A stretch of 64,000 nucleotides of DNA. Origin: Pseudomonadota bacterium. Its GTDB lineage: Bacteria > Desulfobacterota > Binatia > Binatales > Binataceae. Each line of letters begins with the position of its first letter. Within the stretch, counting starts at the first letter, position 1. The DNA lies in assembly GCA_021325025.1 (NCBI GenBank), contig JAJPHZ010000041.1:1-64000 (forward strand), given 5' to 3'. The translations under genes were made by a program, and so were the position numbers. Of the stretch, positions 17,316 to 25,812 are shown piece after piece. The notes below the pieces were generated by a model, which was not told the origin of the DNA, did no database searches, and saw only the letters and a program-made list of their open reading frames with translations.

Positions 17316-17329
17316 GTTTCACGTGAAAC
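17316..17329. promoter_or_regulatory. parS: parS-like ParB-binding site 2
   Basis: GTTTCACGTGAAAC is a perfect palindrome identical to the core of the canonical parS. It lies 10 nt before the end of mnmG on the minus strand. With site 1 and the parAB genes immediately downstream, it marks an origin-proximal ParB loading site. Confidence 0.93.
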
Positions 17330-17339
17330 CGATCAGGGG

Positions 17340-19223
17340 TCAGAGATTGGTGCGCAGACGCTCGGGGCGGCTGCTGCTTTTGAGATAGATTGCCAACAAC
17401 GAAACCGCGGCCGGCGTGATCCCCGGCATCCGGGACGCCTGCCCGAGCGAACGCGGCCGAATCCGACTGAGACGTTCGCGTGCCTCGGTCGACAACCCCG
17501 GGACGCTGGCGTAATCCAGCGATTGCGGGATCAGAGTCTCGTCCAGCCGCCGCACTCGTTCCACCGCCTCAGCCTGGCGTCGGACATAGCCTTCGTACTT
17601 TACCTCGATTTCCAGCTCCGCAGCCTCATCGGGCGACAAGCTCCCGTCGAGACCGGCCATCTGCAGGACGGCGTAGTAGGACACCTCTGGGCGCTTGAGT
17701 AATTCTTCGGCATAGACCGGCTGCCGTATTGGCGACGATCCCATCGTCTGCAACATCCGGTTGACCCCCTCGCAGTCGGAGACCAGGGTGGTCGCCAGGC
17801 GCCGCCGCTCCGATGCGACTTTGGCTGACTTAAGCGCGGTTCGCTGCGCGCTTTGCGCGCTGAGCAACCCCAATTGTTCTCCCAGCGGGCTCAGCCGCCG
17901 GTCGGCATTGTCCTCGCGCAACAGCAGCCGGTATTCGGCGCGCGACGTGAACATTCGATACGGCTCGCCGCCGATTCCCCGCGTCACCAGGTCGTCGATC
18001 AGCACCCCGATATATGCCTGGTCGCGCCGCAGGATCACGGGTGGTTCTCCGCGTGACGCCAGCACGGCGTTGATTCCCGCCATCAGCCCCTGCGCCGCCG
18101 CCTCCTCATAGCCGGTAGTGCCGTTGAGCTGTCCGGCGAAAAACAAGCCCTTGACCAACTTCGTCTCCAGCGAGGGGTGCAACTGGGTCGGATCACTGAA
18201 GTCGTACTCAATCGCATAGCCCGGGCGCATGATTTCTGCCTGCTCCAGCCCCTTGATGGAACGGACCATCTTGAGCTGGATATCCAGGGGCAGGCTGGTG
18301 GACAGGCCGTTGGGATAGACCTCGATGGTGTCGCGTCCTTCGGGTTCAAGGAAAATCTGATGGCGCTCCTTGTCGGCGAAGCGCACCACCTTGTCCTCTA
18401 CCGACGGACAATAACGGGGGCCGCGGCTTTGAATCACCCCGGAGTACATCGGCGACCGATCAAGTCCGCTGCGGATAATCTCGTGGGTGCGGCTGTTGGT
18501 GAAGGTCAAATGACAGGGAATCTGATCCTGGAGGATTGCGTCGGTGCGAAACGAAAACGGCGGCGGCGGATCGTCGCCGGGCTGAACTTCGAGCGCGGAG
18601 TAGTCGATAGTGCGGCCGTCCAGGCGCGGACAGGTTCCGGTCTTCAGCCGGCCGATCCGAAACCCGATTTGCGCCAGATGCTCGCTCAGGCCCATCGCGG
18701 CAAAATCCCCGGCGCGTCCGGCCGAATAGTTCTTGAGTCCGATATGGACCAATCCTTTGAGAAACGTGCCGGTGGTCAGAATCACCGCCGACGCCTCGAA
18801 CTCCTCCCCAATTTGCGACACGACTCCGCGCACCCGCCCGCCGTCGAGCAGCAGACGCTCGACGCTGGCCTGGCGGATGGTCAGGTTGGGCGTCGACTCC
18901 ATCACCCGCTTCATCCGCGCCCGATACGCCGCCTTGTCGGCCTGCGCGCGCCGCGCCCGTACCGCCGGACCCTTGCGCGTGTTGAGAAAGCGGAACTGGA
19001 TCCCGGTTTGGTCGATCGCCAGACCCATCTCACCGCCCAAAGCGTCGATCTCCCGCACCAGGTGCCCCTTGCCGATCCCGCCGATCGCCGGATTGCACGA
19101 CATCTGGCCGATATGGTCCAGGTTGAGCGTCAGCATCAGACAACGCGCGCCCATGCGCGCTGCCGCCAGCGCTGCCTCGATCCCGGCATGCCCCGCCCCG
19201 ACCACGATTACGTCGTAGTTCAT
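17340..19223 (-). CDS. mnmG: tRNA uridine-5-carboxymethylaminomethyl modification enzyme, FAD subunit
   Basis: FAD-dependent partner of MnmE (627 aa) that modifies U34 of certain tRNAs. It starts YDVIVVGAGHAGIEAALAAAR (FAD Rossmann motif), contains SCNPAIGGIGKGHLVREIDALGG with the first catalytic Cys and GPRYCPSVEDK with the second, then TSRAEYRLLLREDNAD. The C-terminal helical domain has SVPGLSTEARERLSRIRP, used for MnmE/tRNA contact. Length is as expected. A terminator-like hairpin separates it from mnmE upstream. Confidence 0.97.
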   Translation of the reverse strand: MNYDVIVVGAGHAGIEAALAAARMGARCLMLTLNLDHIGQMSCNPAIGGIGKGHLVREIDALGGEMGLAIDQTGIQFRFLNTRKGPAVRARRAQADKAAYRARMKRVMESTPNLTIRQASVERLLLDGGRVRGVVSQIGEEFEASAVILTTGTFLKGLVHIGLKNYSAGRAGDFAAMGLSEHLAQIGFRIGRLKTGTCPRLDGRTIDYSALEVQPGDDPPPPFSFRTDAILQDQIPCHLTFTNSRTHEIIRSGLDRSPMYSGVIQSRGPRYCPSVEDKVVRFADKERHQIFLEPEGRDTIEVYPNGLSTSLPLDIQLKMVRSIKGLEQAEIMRPGYAIEYDFSDPTQLHPSLETKLVKGLFFAGQLNGTTGYEEAAAQGLMAGINAVLASRGEPPVILRRDQAYIGVLIDDLVTRGIGGEPYRMFTSRAEYRLLLREDNADRRLSPLGEQLGLLSAQSAQRTALKSAKVASERRRLATTLVSDCEGVNRMLQTMGSSPIRQPVYAEELLKRPEVSYYAVLQMAGLDGSLSPDEAAELEIEVKYEGYVRRQAEAVERVRRLDETLIPQSLDYASVPGLSTEARERLSRIRPRSLGQASRMPGITPAAVSLLAIYLKSSSRPERLRTNL

Positions 19224-19299
19224 AGCAATTTTCGCATTATGCTCCGCGTGTTAATCGCTCGCAAAGCCCTTGGGCGCGCGCCACTTCCGTCTTCTTTAC

Positions 19300-19324
19300 A
19301 AAAAGTAGCAGTATACTACTACTT
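19300..19324 (-). terminator. Hairpin terminator overlapping the mnmE stop codon
   Basis: On the minus strand AAGTAGTAG-TATA-CTGCTACTT forms a 9-bp stem (one T-G pair) with a TATA loop, followed by three further T bases. The mnmE stop TAG (19319-19321) lies in the 5' arm. This would reduce read-through from mnmE into mnmG. Confidence 0.55.
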
Positions 19325-20698
19325 GCCGATGCAAAACTCGCGGAAGACGGCGTCCAGCACATCCTCGCTGGTGACCTGGCCACTGACCTGGGCCAGCGCG
19401 TCGGCTGCAATTGCGATGTCCACCGCGACGATTTCCGGCGGCATCGCGCCCTGCGCGCTGTGATGGGCCGCGTCCAGCGCCGCCAGCGCCCGGGCCAAAG
19501 CGTCGCGATGGCGCTCGCGGGAGATGGCGACCGTGTCGCCGCGGCCGTCCCCGGCCAGCGCTTGCGCCGCCGCCGCCAACTCCTCGCGCAGCGTGTCGAA
19601 TCCGTCGCCGCGCAGCGCCGAGGTCCGCAGCACCGGCATCGTCAGGCCCCGCGCGCGCAGGTCGGTGACGCCGATTGCCGCCGGTAGGTCGCGTTTGTTG
19701 AGCAGCGCGACGCCGGCGCGCCCGCGGCACAACTCGACTACCCGCAGGTCCTCGGGTTCGAGCGCTCCGGAGCCGTCGAACACGGCGATGAGCAAGTCGG
19801 CTTCGCCGGCGTGCATGAGCGTGCGCTCGATACCGATCCGCTCGACCTCATCGGTGCCTGCGCGCACGCCGGCGGTATCCTGGATGACCAGCGGATAGGG
19901 ACCGACGTGGATAGTGTCCTCGATCATGTCGCGGGTGGTGCCGGGGATCGGCGTTACAATCGCGCGTTCGACGCCGAGCAGCAGGTTAAGCACGCTGGAT
20001 TTGCCCACGTTGGGTTTGCCGATGATCGCGGCGCGCGCGCCGTTGCGCATCAGGCGCCCGCGCGCGAAGCTTTGATGCAACGCCGCGACGTCCTGGCGCA
20101 GTTCGGCGATACGCCGTGCGATGTCGGCCCGCGTAGGGAGCGCGATATCCTCATCACTAAAGTCGATTTCAGCCTCCAGGTGGGCGGCGATCGCGATCAG
20201 GCGCTCGCGCAGAGTCCCGACGCGGTCCTTGAGCGCGCCGTTCAGATGGGCCAGGGCCTGGGCCAGAGCGCTTTCCCCGCGCGCCTCGATCAGGTCGGCG
20301 ATGGCCTCGGCCGCGGTCAGGTCGATGCGTCCGTTAAGAAAGGCGCGCCGGCTGAATTCTCCCCGCTCCGCCATCCGCGCGCCGCACGCCGCCGCCACTC
20401 CCACGACACGACGCACCAGGAAGGGTCCGCCATGGCAATGCAGTTCGGCGACGTCCTCCCCGGTCAGGCTGCGCGGCCCCGGCATCACCACCGCCAGCGC
20501 GCGGTCGATGGGAGCGCCGGTAGCCGGATCGCGCACGTCGCCCAGGTAAAGGCGGCGCGCCCTTAGCGTACCTGGGCGCGCCGGCTGCCAAATCGTACGC
20601 AGAATCTGGATCGCATCGGGACCCGACAGCCGGATGATCGCAACCGCTCCTCTGCCGGGCGGGGTCACCGGAGCTACGATCGTATCCCGAACGTACAT
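19319..20698 (-). CDS. mnmE: tRNA modification GTPase
   Basis: GTPase partner of MnmG (459 aa from the ATG at 20698). The N-terminal tetrahydrofolate-binding domain starts YVRDTIVAPVTPPGRGAVAIIRLSG. The G domain has GKPNVGKSS (G1), DTAG (G3) and NKRD (G4). It ends in FCIGK, whose Cys is required for modification. The frame stays open to 20827, but the conserved N-terminus fixes the start. Transcription diverges from the DUF2934-rpmH side. Confidence 0.97.
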   Translation of the reverse strand: MYVRDTIVAPVTPPGRGAVAIIRLSGPDAIQILRTIWQPARPGTLRARRLYLGDVRDPATGAPIDRALAVVMPGPRSLTGEDVAELHCHGGPFLVRRVVGVAAACGARMAERGEFSRRAFLNGRIDLTAAEAIADLIEARGESALAQALAHLNGALKDRVGTLRERLIAIAAHLEAEIDFSDEDIALPTRADIARRIAELRQDVAALHQSFARGRLMRNGARAAIIGKPNVGKSSVLNLLLGVERAIVTPIPGTTRDMIEDTIHVGPYPLVIQDTAGVRAGTDEVERIGIERTLMHAGEADLLIAVFDGSGALEPEDLRVVELCRGRAGVALLNKRDLPAAIGVTDLRARGLTMPVLRTSALRGDGFDTLREELAAAAQALAGDGRGDTVAISRERHRDALARALAALDAAHHSAQGAMPPEIVAVDIAIAADALAQVSGQVTSEDVLDAVFREFCIGK

Positions 20699-21020
20699 AG
20701 GTGAATTTTTAGCGGCGACTGTGAGATCGTAACATTTTAATACCAGGTCAGCATGCTTGATACCCCGGCAAATGACTTCCGCCGTGGTACCAAAACCGAA
20801 CCAATTTGGCTTACGGGGCCGGACCACGGCCTGCCTGCCAATTTATAGCAATCCCTATGCAGGATTGGCCTTATCAAAGGCTCAAGAAACGGCTAAAAAT
20901 TTAATTGGTAGCCAATAGATCGATTTCATTACCGAGGGTTAGAACCAGTCTTTTGGCCGCCACGCCTGCGTCGCGGACGGTCAGACCATCTGGTTACGCA
21001 ATATCGAGGAGGGGTCCGAC
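20699..21020. other. Divergent intergenic region, no gene seen
   Basis: This 322-base stretch separates mnmE (minus) from the DUF2934 gene (plus) and is richer in A+T than its surroundings around 20860-20935. It must hold promoters for both directions. I searched by eye for DnaA boxes (TTATNCACA) because this is the break in the origin-proximal cluster, and found none convincing. Confidence 0.6.
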
Positions 21021-21359
21021 TTGAAGTCCAAAGAGCCCAAGCAGCCCAAGGAGAAGAAAAAAAGCGAGTCTAAGCCTCGCAAAAGCAGCGAAAAGGGTAA
21101 ACGCGCTCTGGCGGTGGCGGCCGAACCCACGATGGCGGCATCGCCAAACCCCACGCCTGGTGCGCTTGACATGTCCGCCAACGGAGCGGGGGACCCGCCC
21201 GCCGCAGCCTCGACGGGCGCGCAGGCCGATCCACCCGAAGAGCTGATCCGGATGCGAGCATACGAGTTGTTCGCGCAGCGCGGATACGAGCATGGCCATC
21301 ATCTTGAGGATTGGTTGACTGCCGAACGGGAGCTGAAGTCCAAACTCCGCACCGTATAG
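21021..21359 (+). CDS. DUF2934 domain protein
   Basis: Protein of 112 aa starting at a TTG preceded by GAGGAGGGG. The first 35 residues are Lys/Ser/Pro-rich and highly basic, the next 35 are Ala/Gly/Pro-rich and disordered, and residues about 73-105 form a DUF2934 motif: IRMRAYELFAQRG followed by HHLEDWLTAEREL. DUF2934 has no known biochemical role. The gene sits alone before rpmH. Confidence 0.75.
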   Translation: MKSKEPKQPKEKKKSESKPRKSSEKGKRALAVAAEPTMAASPNPTPGALDMSANGAGDPPAAASTGAQADPPEELIRMRAYELFAQRGYEHGHHLEDWLTAERELKSKLRTV

Positions 21360-21590
21360 CTCCGCGTTTCGCCAACGGCGGCGGAAACGTCAGCGGCGGT
21401 GCCGGACAGAGTAGCGCCTGCTTGCTCCATTGCCCGGGGTGTGGTTGCATGGTGCGCGAAGGGCTTGTGCGCCCGGCCCGGTTCGCGTAACGATCACGAG
21501 CTTTGGCGTGAACCAGGACTTACTTCGCTTGGCATCCGGCCTACCGCGGTATTGTCAAAATGGGCGGCAGGGCCAAGCTGCAGCTAGAAA

Positions 21591-22163
21591 TTGATAGACA
21601 CAGATGAAACGGACTTATCAGCCCAGCAATCGGCGGCGCAAGCGGACTCATGGCTTCCTGGCCCGGATGGCGTCGCCCGGCGGACGTCGTGTGCTCAAAC
21701 GACGGCGCAACAAGGGTCGCCGCCGCCTGACGGTTTCAATCCCGCCCAAACAACCCGGGTAAATCGCGGGCCGGACGCGCGTTTCGGCAGACAGCACCGC
21801 CTGCGCCGCCGCACTGATTTCGTGCGCGTGCGGCGGATGGGGCTGCGGTTGCAGACCACGCATTTCATCATTTACCTGGCGCGACTTTCCGATCAGCAGG
21901 CGCCGCGGTTGGGCTTGGCGGTGTCACGCCAGATCGGCAACGCCGTGGCGCGCAACCGGACCAAACGCAGGCTGCGCGAGAGCTTCCGCCGCGAGCTCAA
22001 GCCAATGATGCTTCCTGAAAGCGCGTTGATGATCGTTGCCCGGCAGGGCGCGGCCCAGCTGCGCACCCAGGAGGTGACGGCTGAACTTAAACCGGCGTTG
22101 TTGCGCCTGGTCAACAGGCTCAAGGCCGCGTACGGTCCGGGCGGCAAGTCGCAACCCTCGTGA
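21591..22163 (+). CDS. rnpA: RNase P protein component, long form enclosing rpmH
   Basis: Protein subunit of RNase P. The core from about residue 65 shows [31 protein letters not shown] and [11 protein letters not shown] (the RNR basic motif) and is clear. The only ATG, GTG or TTG in frame before the core is the TTG at 21591, directly after an in-frame TAG at 21585. That start gives 190 aa with an about 64-residue extension whose codons 5-57 overlap rpmH in another frame. Non-standard initiation (for example the CTG at residue 71) cannot be excluded. The stop overlaps the yidD start as TGATG. Confidence 0.88.
   Translation: MIDTDETDLSAQQSAAQADSWLPGPDGVARRTSCAQTTAQQGSPPPDGFNPAQTTRVNRGPDARFGRQHRLRRRTDFVRVRRMGLRLQTTHFIIYLARLSDQQAPRLGLAVSRQIGNAVARNRTKRRLRESFRRELKPMMLPESALMIVARQGAAQLRTQEVTAELKPALLRLVNRLKAAYGPGGKSQPS
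21604..21762 (+). CDS. rpmH: 50S ribosomal protein L34
   Basis: Short gene of 52 aa. The product starts [20 protein letters not shown], then [22 protein letters not shown], the standard L34 sequence, with an unusual eight-residue tail ending in PKQPG. It is entirely inside the rnpA reading frame in a different phase, 13 nt after the rnpA TTG. No strong ribosome-binding site precedes it. The usual companion dnaA is not upstream; the preceding gene encodes a DUF2934 protein. Confidence 0.97.
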   Translation: MKRTYQPSNRRRKRTHGFLARMASPGGRRVLKRRRNKGRRRLTVSIPPKQPG

Positions 22164-22507
22164 TGGCTCACGTACAAGCTTTGGCTGATCGCGTAAAAGA
22201 TACAGCGGCAAACCATCTTCGACCTGATGGGACGGCCGCACAACGGCCGGGGCGTGCTGCCGCCGCAGCAATAAGCTTGATCGAGCTGTACCGGGCGCTG
22301 CTGGCTCCGTTTTTGGCCGCCCACTCGGGCCTGACCTGCCGTTTCGAACCCGGTTGTTCGCAGTATGCACACACCGCCCTTGTGCAACACGGCTTATGGC
22401 GCGGGGGATGGCTGGCGCTAAGACGGCTTAGCCGATGCCGTCCGTTAGGCGGCTGCGGTTACGATCCGGTCCCGCAACGACCGTCAATTAAAACCGGCAG
22501 CTTGTAA
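22163..22507 (+). CDS. yidD: Membrane protein insertion efficiency factor YidD
   Basis: Small membrane-associated protein (114 aa) that assists YidC and Sec insertion. The conserved part runs from about residue 38: LIELYRALLAPF, CRFEPGCSQYAHTAL, HGLWRGGWLALRRLSRC and GGCGYDPVP. The N-terminal 35 residues are an additional basic stretch. The ATG at 22163 overlaps the rnpA stop (TGATG); a GTG one codon earlier is possible. Order rpmH-rnpA-yidD-yidC is the standard one. Confidence 0.92.
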   Translation: MAHVQALADRVKDTAANHLRPDGTAAQRPGRAAAAAISLIELYRALLAPFLAAHSGLTCRFEPGCSQYAHTALVQHGLWRGGWLALRRLSRCRPLGGCGYDPVPQRPSIKTGSL

Positions 22508-22515
22508 GGAGTGCT

Positions 22516-24189
22516 TTGGATACCCGACTCGTAATCGCAGTGATTCTATCGTTGGCAGCGGTGTTCGCCTATCAGGAGCTGGTTTTAAAACGGCTCTACC
22601 CGCCCGAACAACAGCAGGCTCAGCAAGCCACGGCGACTCCCCAGGCCGCGGGCAGTCCGATAGCCTCACCGACCTTCGCCTCCTCAGCCCTGCCCGCGCT
22701 GCCCACCAAGCCCCTTGCCGAGACGCCCGTTACCGAAGTTGCGCCCCGCACGATCAAGGTCGAAACCGACGCCTATATCGCCAGGTTCACCAGTCGCGGC
22801 GGGCGACTTCTCAGTCTGAAGCTGAGGAAATACCGTGAGACCGCTGAGCCCAATAGCCCGTTGATGGAACTGGTCACGCCCGCAGAAGGCGGTCAATTAC
22901 CACTTGGACTGGTCGTCGAGACGCGCGGCGGCAAGCTCGACGACCGCGCGTTGACTTATACGACCGACGCGCCCGCGGAGGTGAACTTGCACGGCTCGGA
23001 GCGGGCCAACCTGGTATTTACGGCCGACATCGCTGGCCTCAAGCTGGTCAAGAGGATCGACTGCGACGGCAGCGGCTACGTCTTCAACGTCGATGCAGCC
23101 GTCAGCGGGCCGCCCGGCGAGGTTACCGCGGTCGGCCTCGACATGAGCGAGGCGCTGACCGCGCATGAGGGCTACTACGACATCCCCGAGATCCAGGCGC
23201 TGGTCAACAACAAGACTGCGGTCAAGGCGGAAAAGGCGCTGCGCAAGGGGGTTGAGCCGCTCAAGGGTAAAGTTACCTACGTCGGGTTCGGTGATCGCTA
23301 CTTCCTGACGGTCTTTCTTCCGCTCAGCCCCCAGGAGGGCACGGTCGCCATGAGTTACGACGGCACGCAGGCGACCGCCACGATGCTGTTTGAGGCGCCG
23401 GCCGCCGCCACCGCACGGCTGCGGACCCAGGTGTACATGGGGCCCAAAAACCTGACCATCCTGGAGGCGGTCAACCCGCAGCTCAACCGCGCCATCGACT
23501 TCGGCTGGACCGGAATTTTGGCGCTTGCCTTCCTGCGCGCGCTTAAGTTATTTCACTACATTGCCCCAAATTGGGGCGTGGATATTATCCTGCTCACCGT
23601 GGCGATTCGGGTGGCTTTCCTGCCCATGTCGATCAAAAGCCAGCGCTCGATGATGCGCCTGCAGCGCCTGCAACCCCAGGTCGAACGGCTGCGCGAGAAA
23701 TTCAAGGACGACCACGAACGGCTCAACCGCGAGATGGTCGACCTGTACAAGCGCAATCACGTCAATCCGCTGGGCGGATGCCTGCCGATGCTGCTGCAAC
23801 TGCCGATTTTCATCGGTCTTTACGAAGCGTTGCTCAATGCCGTGGAGTTGCGCCATGCGCCATTCGTTGGCTGGATCACTGATCTGTCGGCGCCCGAATG
23901 CCTGCCCATCCCTGGAATCCCCAAGTTGCCGTTTCTGCCCTGCGGCGGAATCCCGGTGCTGGTCCTGCTCATGGGCATCAGCACCTACTTCCAGCAGAAG
24001 ATGACGCCCCAGTCGCCCGACCCCAATCAGCAGCGCATGATGATGCTGATGCCGCTGGTGTTCACCATCATGTTCCTGAACTTCCCGGCGGGTCTGACCC
24101 TTTATTACTTCTGCTCCAACGCCCTGGGCATTGCTCAGCAATACGTTCTCAATCGTGAGTTCAAACAGCTCAGTCCGGCTAACGCATGA
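22516..24189 (+). CDS. yidC: Membrane protein insertase YidC
   Basis: Inner-membrane insertase and chaperone (557 aa). The N-terminal helix LVIAVILSLAAVFAYQELV is followed by a linker and a large periplasmic domain (about 75-310) typical of Gram-negative YidC. The conserved insertase core begins near residue 345, with RVAFLPMSIKSQRSMMRLQ, NPLGGCLPMLLQLPIFIGLY and NFPAGLTLYY. A TTG start is supported by AAGGAG five bases before it. The stop overlaps the jag start as ATGA. Confidence 0.96.
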   Translation: MDTRLVIAVILSLAAVFAYQELVLKRLYPPEQQQAQQATATPQAAGSPIASPTFASSALPALPTKPLAETPVTEVAPRTIKVETDAYIARFTSRGGRLLSLKLRKYRETAEPNSPLMELVTPAEGGQLPLGLVVETRGGKLDDRALTYTTDAPAEVNLHGSERANLVFTADIAGLKLVKRIDCDGSGYVFNVDAAVSGPPGEVTAVGLDMSEALTAHEGYYDIPEIQALVNNKTAVKAEKALRKGVEPLKGKVTYVGFGDRYFLTVFLPLSPQEGTVAMSYDGTQATATMLFEAPAAATARLRTQVYMGPKNLTILEAVNPQLNRAIDFGWTGILALAFLRALKLFHYIAPNWGVDIILLTVAIRVAFLPMSIKSQRSMMRLQRLQPQVERLREKFKDDHERLNREMVDLYKRNHVNPLGGCLPMLLQLPIFIGLYEALLNAVELRHAPFVGWITDLSAPECLPIPGIPKLPFLPCGGIPVLVLLMGISTYFQQKMTPQSPDPNQQRMMMLMPLVFTIMFLNFPAGLTLYYFCSNALGIAQQYVLNREFKQLSPANA

Positions 24190-25202
24190 CCCCTAACGAT
24201 TATATCGAAGCCGAAGGCGCCAGCGTCGAGGCGGCAATTCGTGAAGCCCTGGCCAGGCTTGGCGCGGAAGAAGCGGATGTCTCTATCGAAGTCCTCGCCA
24301 CCCCGCGGTCGGGCCTGCTGGGGCTGGGTGCACGCCCGGCGCGCGTGCGCGTCACGCGGCGCGCACCCGAGGTCGCCCATAGCGAGGTCGCCTCGCCCCC
24401 GCCGGCGGCGGCGCGCCAGGAAACCGTAACCTTTCGCGCCGCGGCCGCCGAAATCACCATCTCCCGGCCCGCCGAACCGGCGCTTCCTGGTGCGGAGGTT
24501 GTACCGGGCAGGCCGCGCGAGGATTTCTCCCGCGCCGAGGAAGTCGTCGCCGAGGCTGTTGAAACCGCAGCCGAGCGCCGGCTCGAAGAGGAGGGCGAAG
24601 GCGGTCCGCCGCGGCGCGCGGCCGACCTTGAGGAGCAAAGCCGCGAGGCCGCAAGGCTGACCCGCGAGATTCTCGAGCTGATGGGCGAGAAGGCCGAAAC
24701 CACGGTTTCCGCCGACGCCGAGACCATCCACATTGACATCAAGGGCGACGGTTCGGGCATCTTGATCGGCCGCCACGGCCAGACGCTGGATGCGCTGGAG
24801 TACATGATCAACCGCCTGGTGGCGCGCCGCATCAAGGATGCGGTTCCGATCACGCTGGATGTCGCCGCCTATCGCGCCCGCCGCGGCCAGCAGTTGGAGC
24901 GGATGGCGTTGGCGATGGGCGAGCGGGCCAAGCGCGAGCGCAAGACCGTCTCACTGGAGCCGATGCCGCCGCGCGACCGCCGCATCGTGCATCTGGCGCT
25001 CAAGGACGACCCGATGATCACCACGCGCTCGGTGGGCAACGGCTACATGCGCGCGCTGGAAATCGTACCTACTGACGTCAGCCGCGAGCCCGGAGCAGGA
25101 GAGCGCGAACGCGGTCAGCCGCGCCGCCAACGGCGCGAAAATCGTGAAGCCCCATCCGGTCAACAGGGCGGCTTCAAGCACGGCCAAAAGCGCATCGTGT
25201 GA
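24186..25202 (+). CDS. jag: Jag / KhpB RNA-binding protein
   Basis: Protein of 338 aa with a Jag_N domain (EAEGASVEAAIREALARLG and GLLGLGARPARV, residues about 5-50), a long Ala/Glu-rich acidic linker (50-155), a KH domain with GILIGRHGQTLDALEYMINRL (about 190-215) and an R3H domain with RRGQQLERMALAMGERA and SLEPMPPRDRRIVHLAL. The C-terminal 35 residues are basic and disordered. It overlaps yidC by 4 nt. Family members are RNA-binding and linked to cell envelope control. Confidence 0.93.
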   Translation: MTPNDYIEAEGASVEAAIREALARLGAEEADVSIEVLATPRSGLLGLGARPARVRVTRRAPEVAHSEVASPPPAAARQETVTFRAAAAEITISRPAEPALPGAEVVPGRPREDFSRAEEVVAEAVETAAERRLEEEGEGGPPRRAADLEEQSREAARLTREILELMGEKAETTVSADAETIHIDIKGDGSGILIGRHGQTLDALEYMINRLVARRIKDAVPITLDVAAYRARRGQQLERMALAMGERAKRERKTVSLEPMPPRDRRIVHLALKDDPMITTRSVGNGYMRALEIVPTDVSREPGAGERERGQPRRQRRENREAPSGQQGGFKHGQKRIV

Positions 25203-25316
25203 ATTGAACGGAAAATCTGCGGCTGTCTTTTTGGAACCTCGCCCGAGTTTAACAGTGGAGGGGGCGGCCCGCATCAGCGCAACAGGTGCCCGTGCCCCTC
25301 GATGACACGCGAGCTC

Positions 25317-25347
25317 GCGCCACCTTTGAACCTGTCAGAGGTGGCGC
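25317..25347. terminator. Stem-loop between convergent jag and ferredoxin genes
   Basis: GCGCCACCT (25317-25325) and AGGTGGCGC (25339-25347) pair perfectly over 9 bp around a 13-base loop. It lies in the gap between two genes that end toward each other, where a bidirectional terminator is expected, but lacks a T-run on either side. Confidence 0.4.
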
Positions 25348-25360
25348 CACACCCCATTGC

Positions 25361-25720
25361 TCAGGCGTTGGGATCATAGCCCCATTTGGCCTTGTTGGCC
25401 GCGACCTGTTCGGGCGTGGGCTGCTCCTTGGTCTCGTGCTGCTTGACCTTGAAGGAGTCGGGCTGGTCAACCGTCGCATGGTTGAGCGCGATGTCGTCCT
25501 TGAACACATCGGGCACCGCCGGCTCCTCAAAAATCGCCTGCCAGGGGCATTCCGGCTCACAGGCGCCGCAATCGATACATTCGTCGGGGTTGATGTAGAG
25601 CATGTTGGGAAATTTCGCCCGGTCCGGGCCGACATATTCGTAGATGCAATCGACCGGACAGACGCTGACGCAGCCGGTATCGACGCAGTCAATGCACAGG
25701 CGGGTTATCGTCCACGGCAT
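25361..25720 (-). CDS. fdxA: 7Fe ferredoxin (3Fe-4S/4Fe-4S), FdxA type
   Basis: Electron carrier of 119 aa. Cysteines in [18 protein letters not shown] (residues 9-26) and [12 protein letters not shown] match the Azotobacter ferredoxin I pattern for one 3Fe-4S and one 4Fe-4S cluster. The C-terminal about 45 residues are charged, as in other FdxA proteins. GAGGTGAGG precedes the ATG. It stands alone on the minus strand between jag and the carboxyltransferase, so its redox partner is not evident. Confidence 0.93.
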   Translation of the reverse strand: MPWTITRLCIDCVDTGCVSVCPVDCIYEYVGPDRAKFPNMLYINPDECIDCGACEPECPWQAIFEEPAVPDVFKDDIALNHATVDQPDSFKVKQHETKEQPTPEQVAANKAKWGYDPNA

Positions 25721-25812
25721 ATAGCCTCACCTCGTTTCTACAAACCACAAAAGGTGGCCGCAAGTAATTTCGGTCATTTATATCGGTTTCGCCCGCTTGC
25801 GGAAAGGCGCTC

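Noticed and set aside
20699-21600. oriC with DnaA boxes
   Set aside because: The region is the expected kind of place, but no TTATNCACA-like boxes or clusters were seen.
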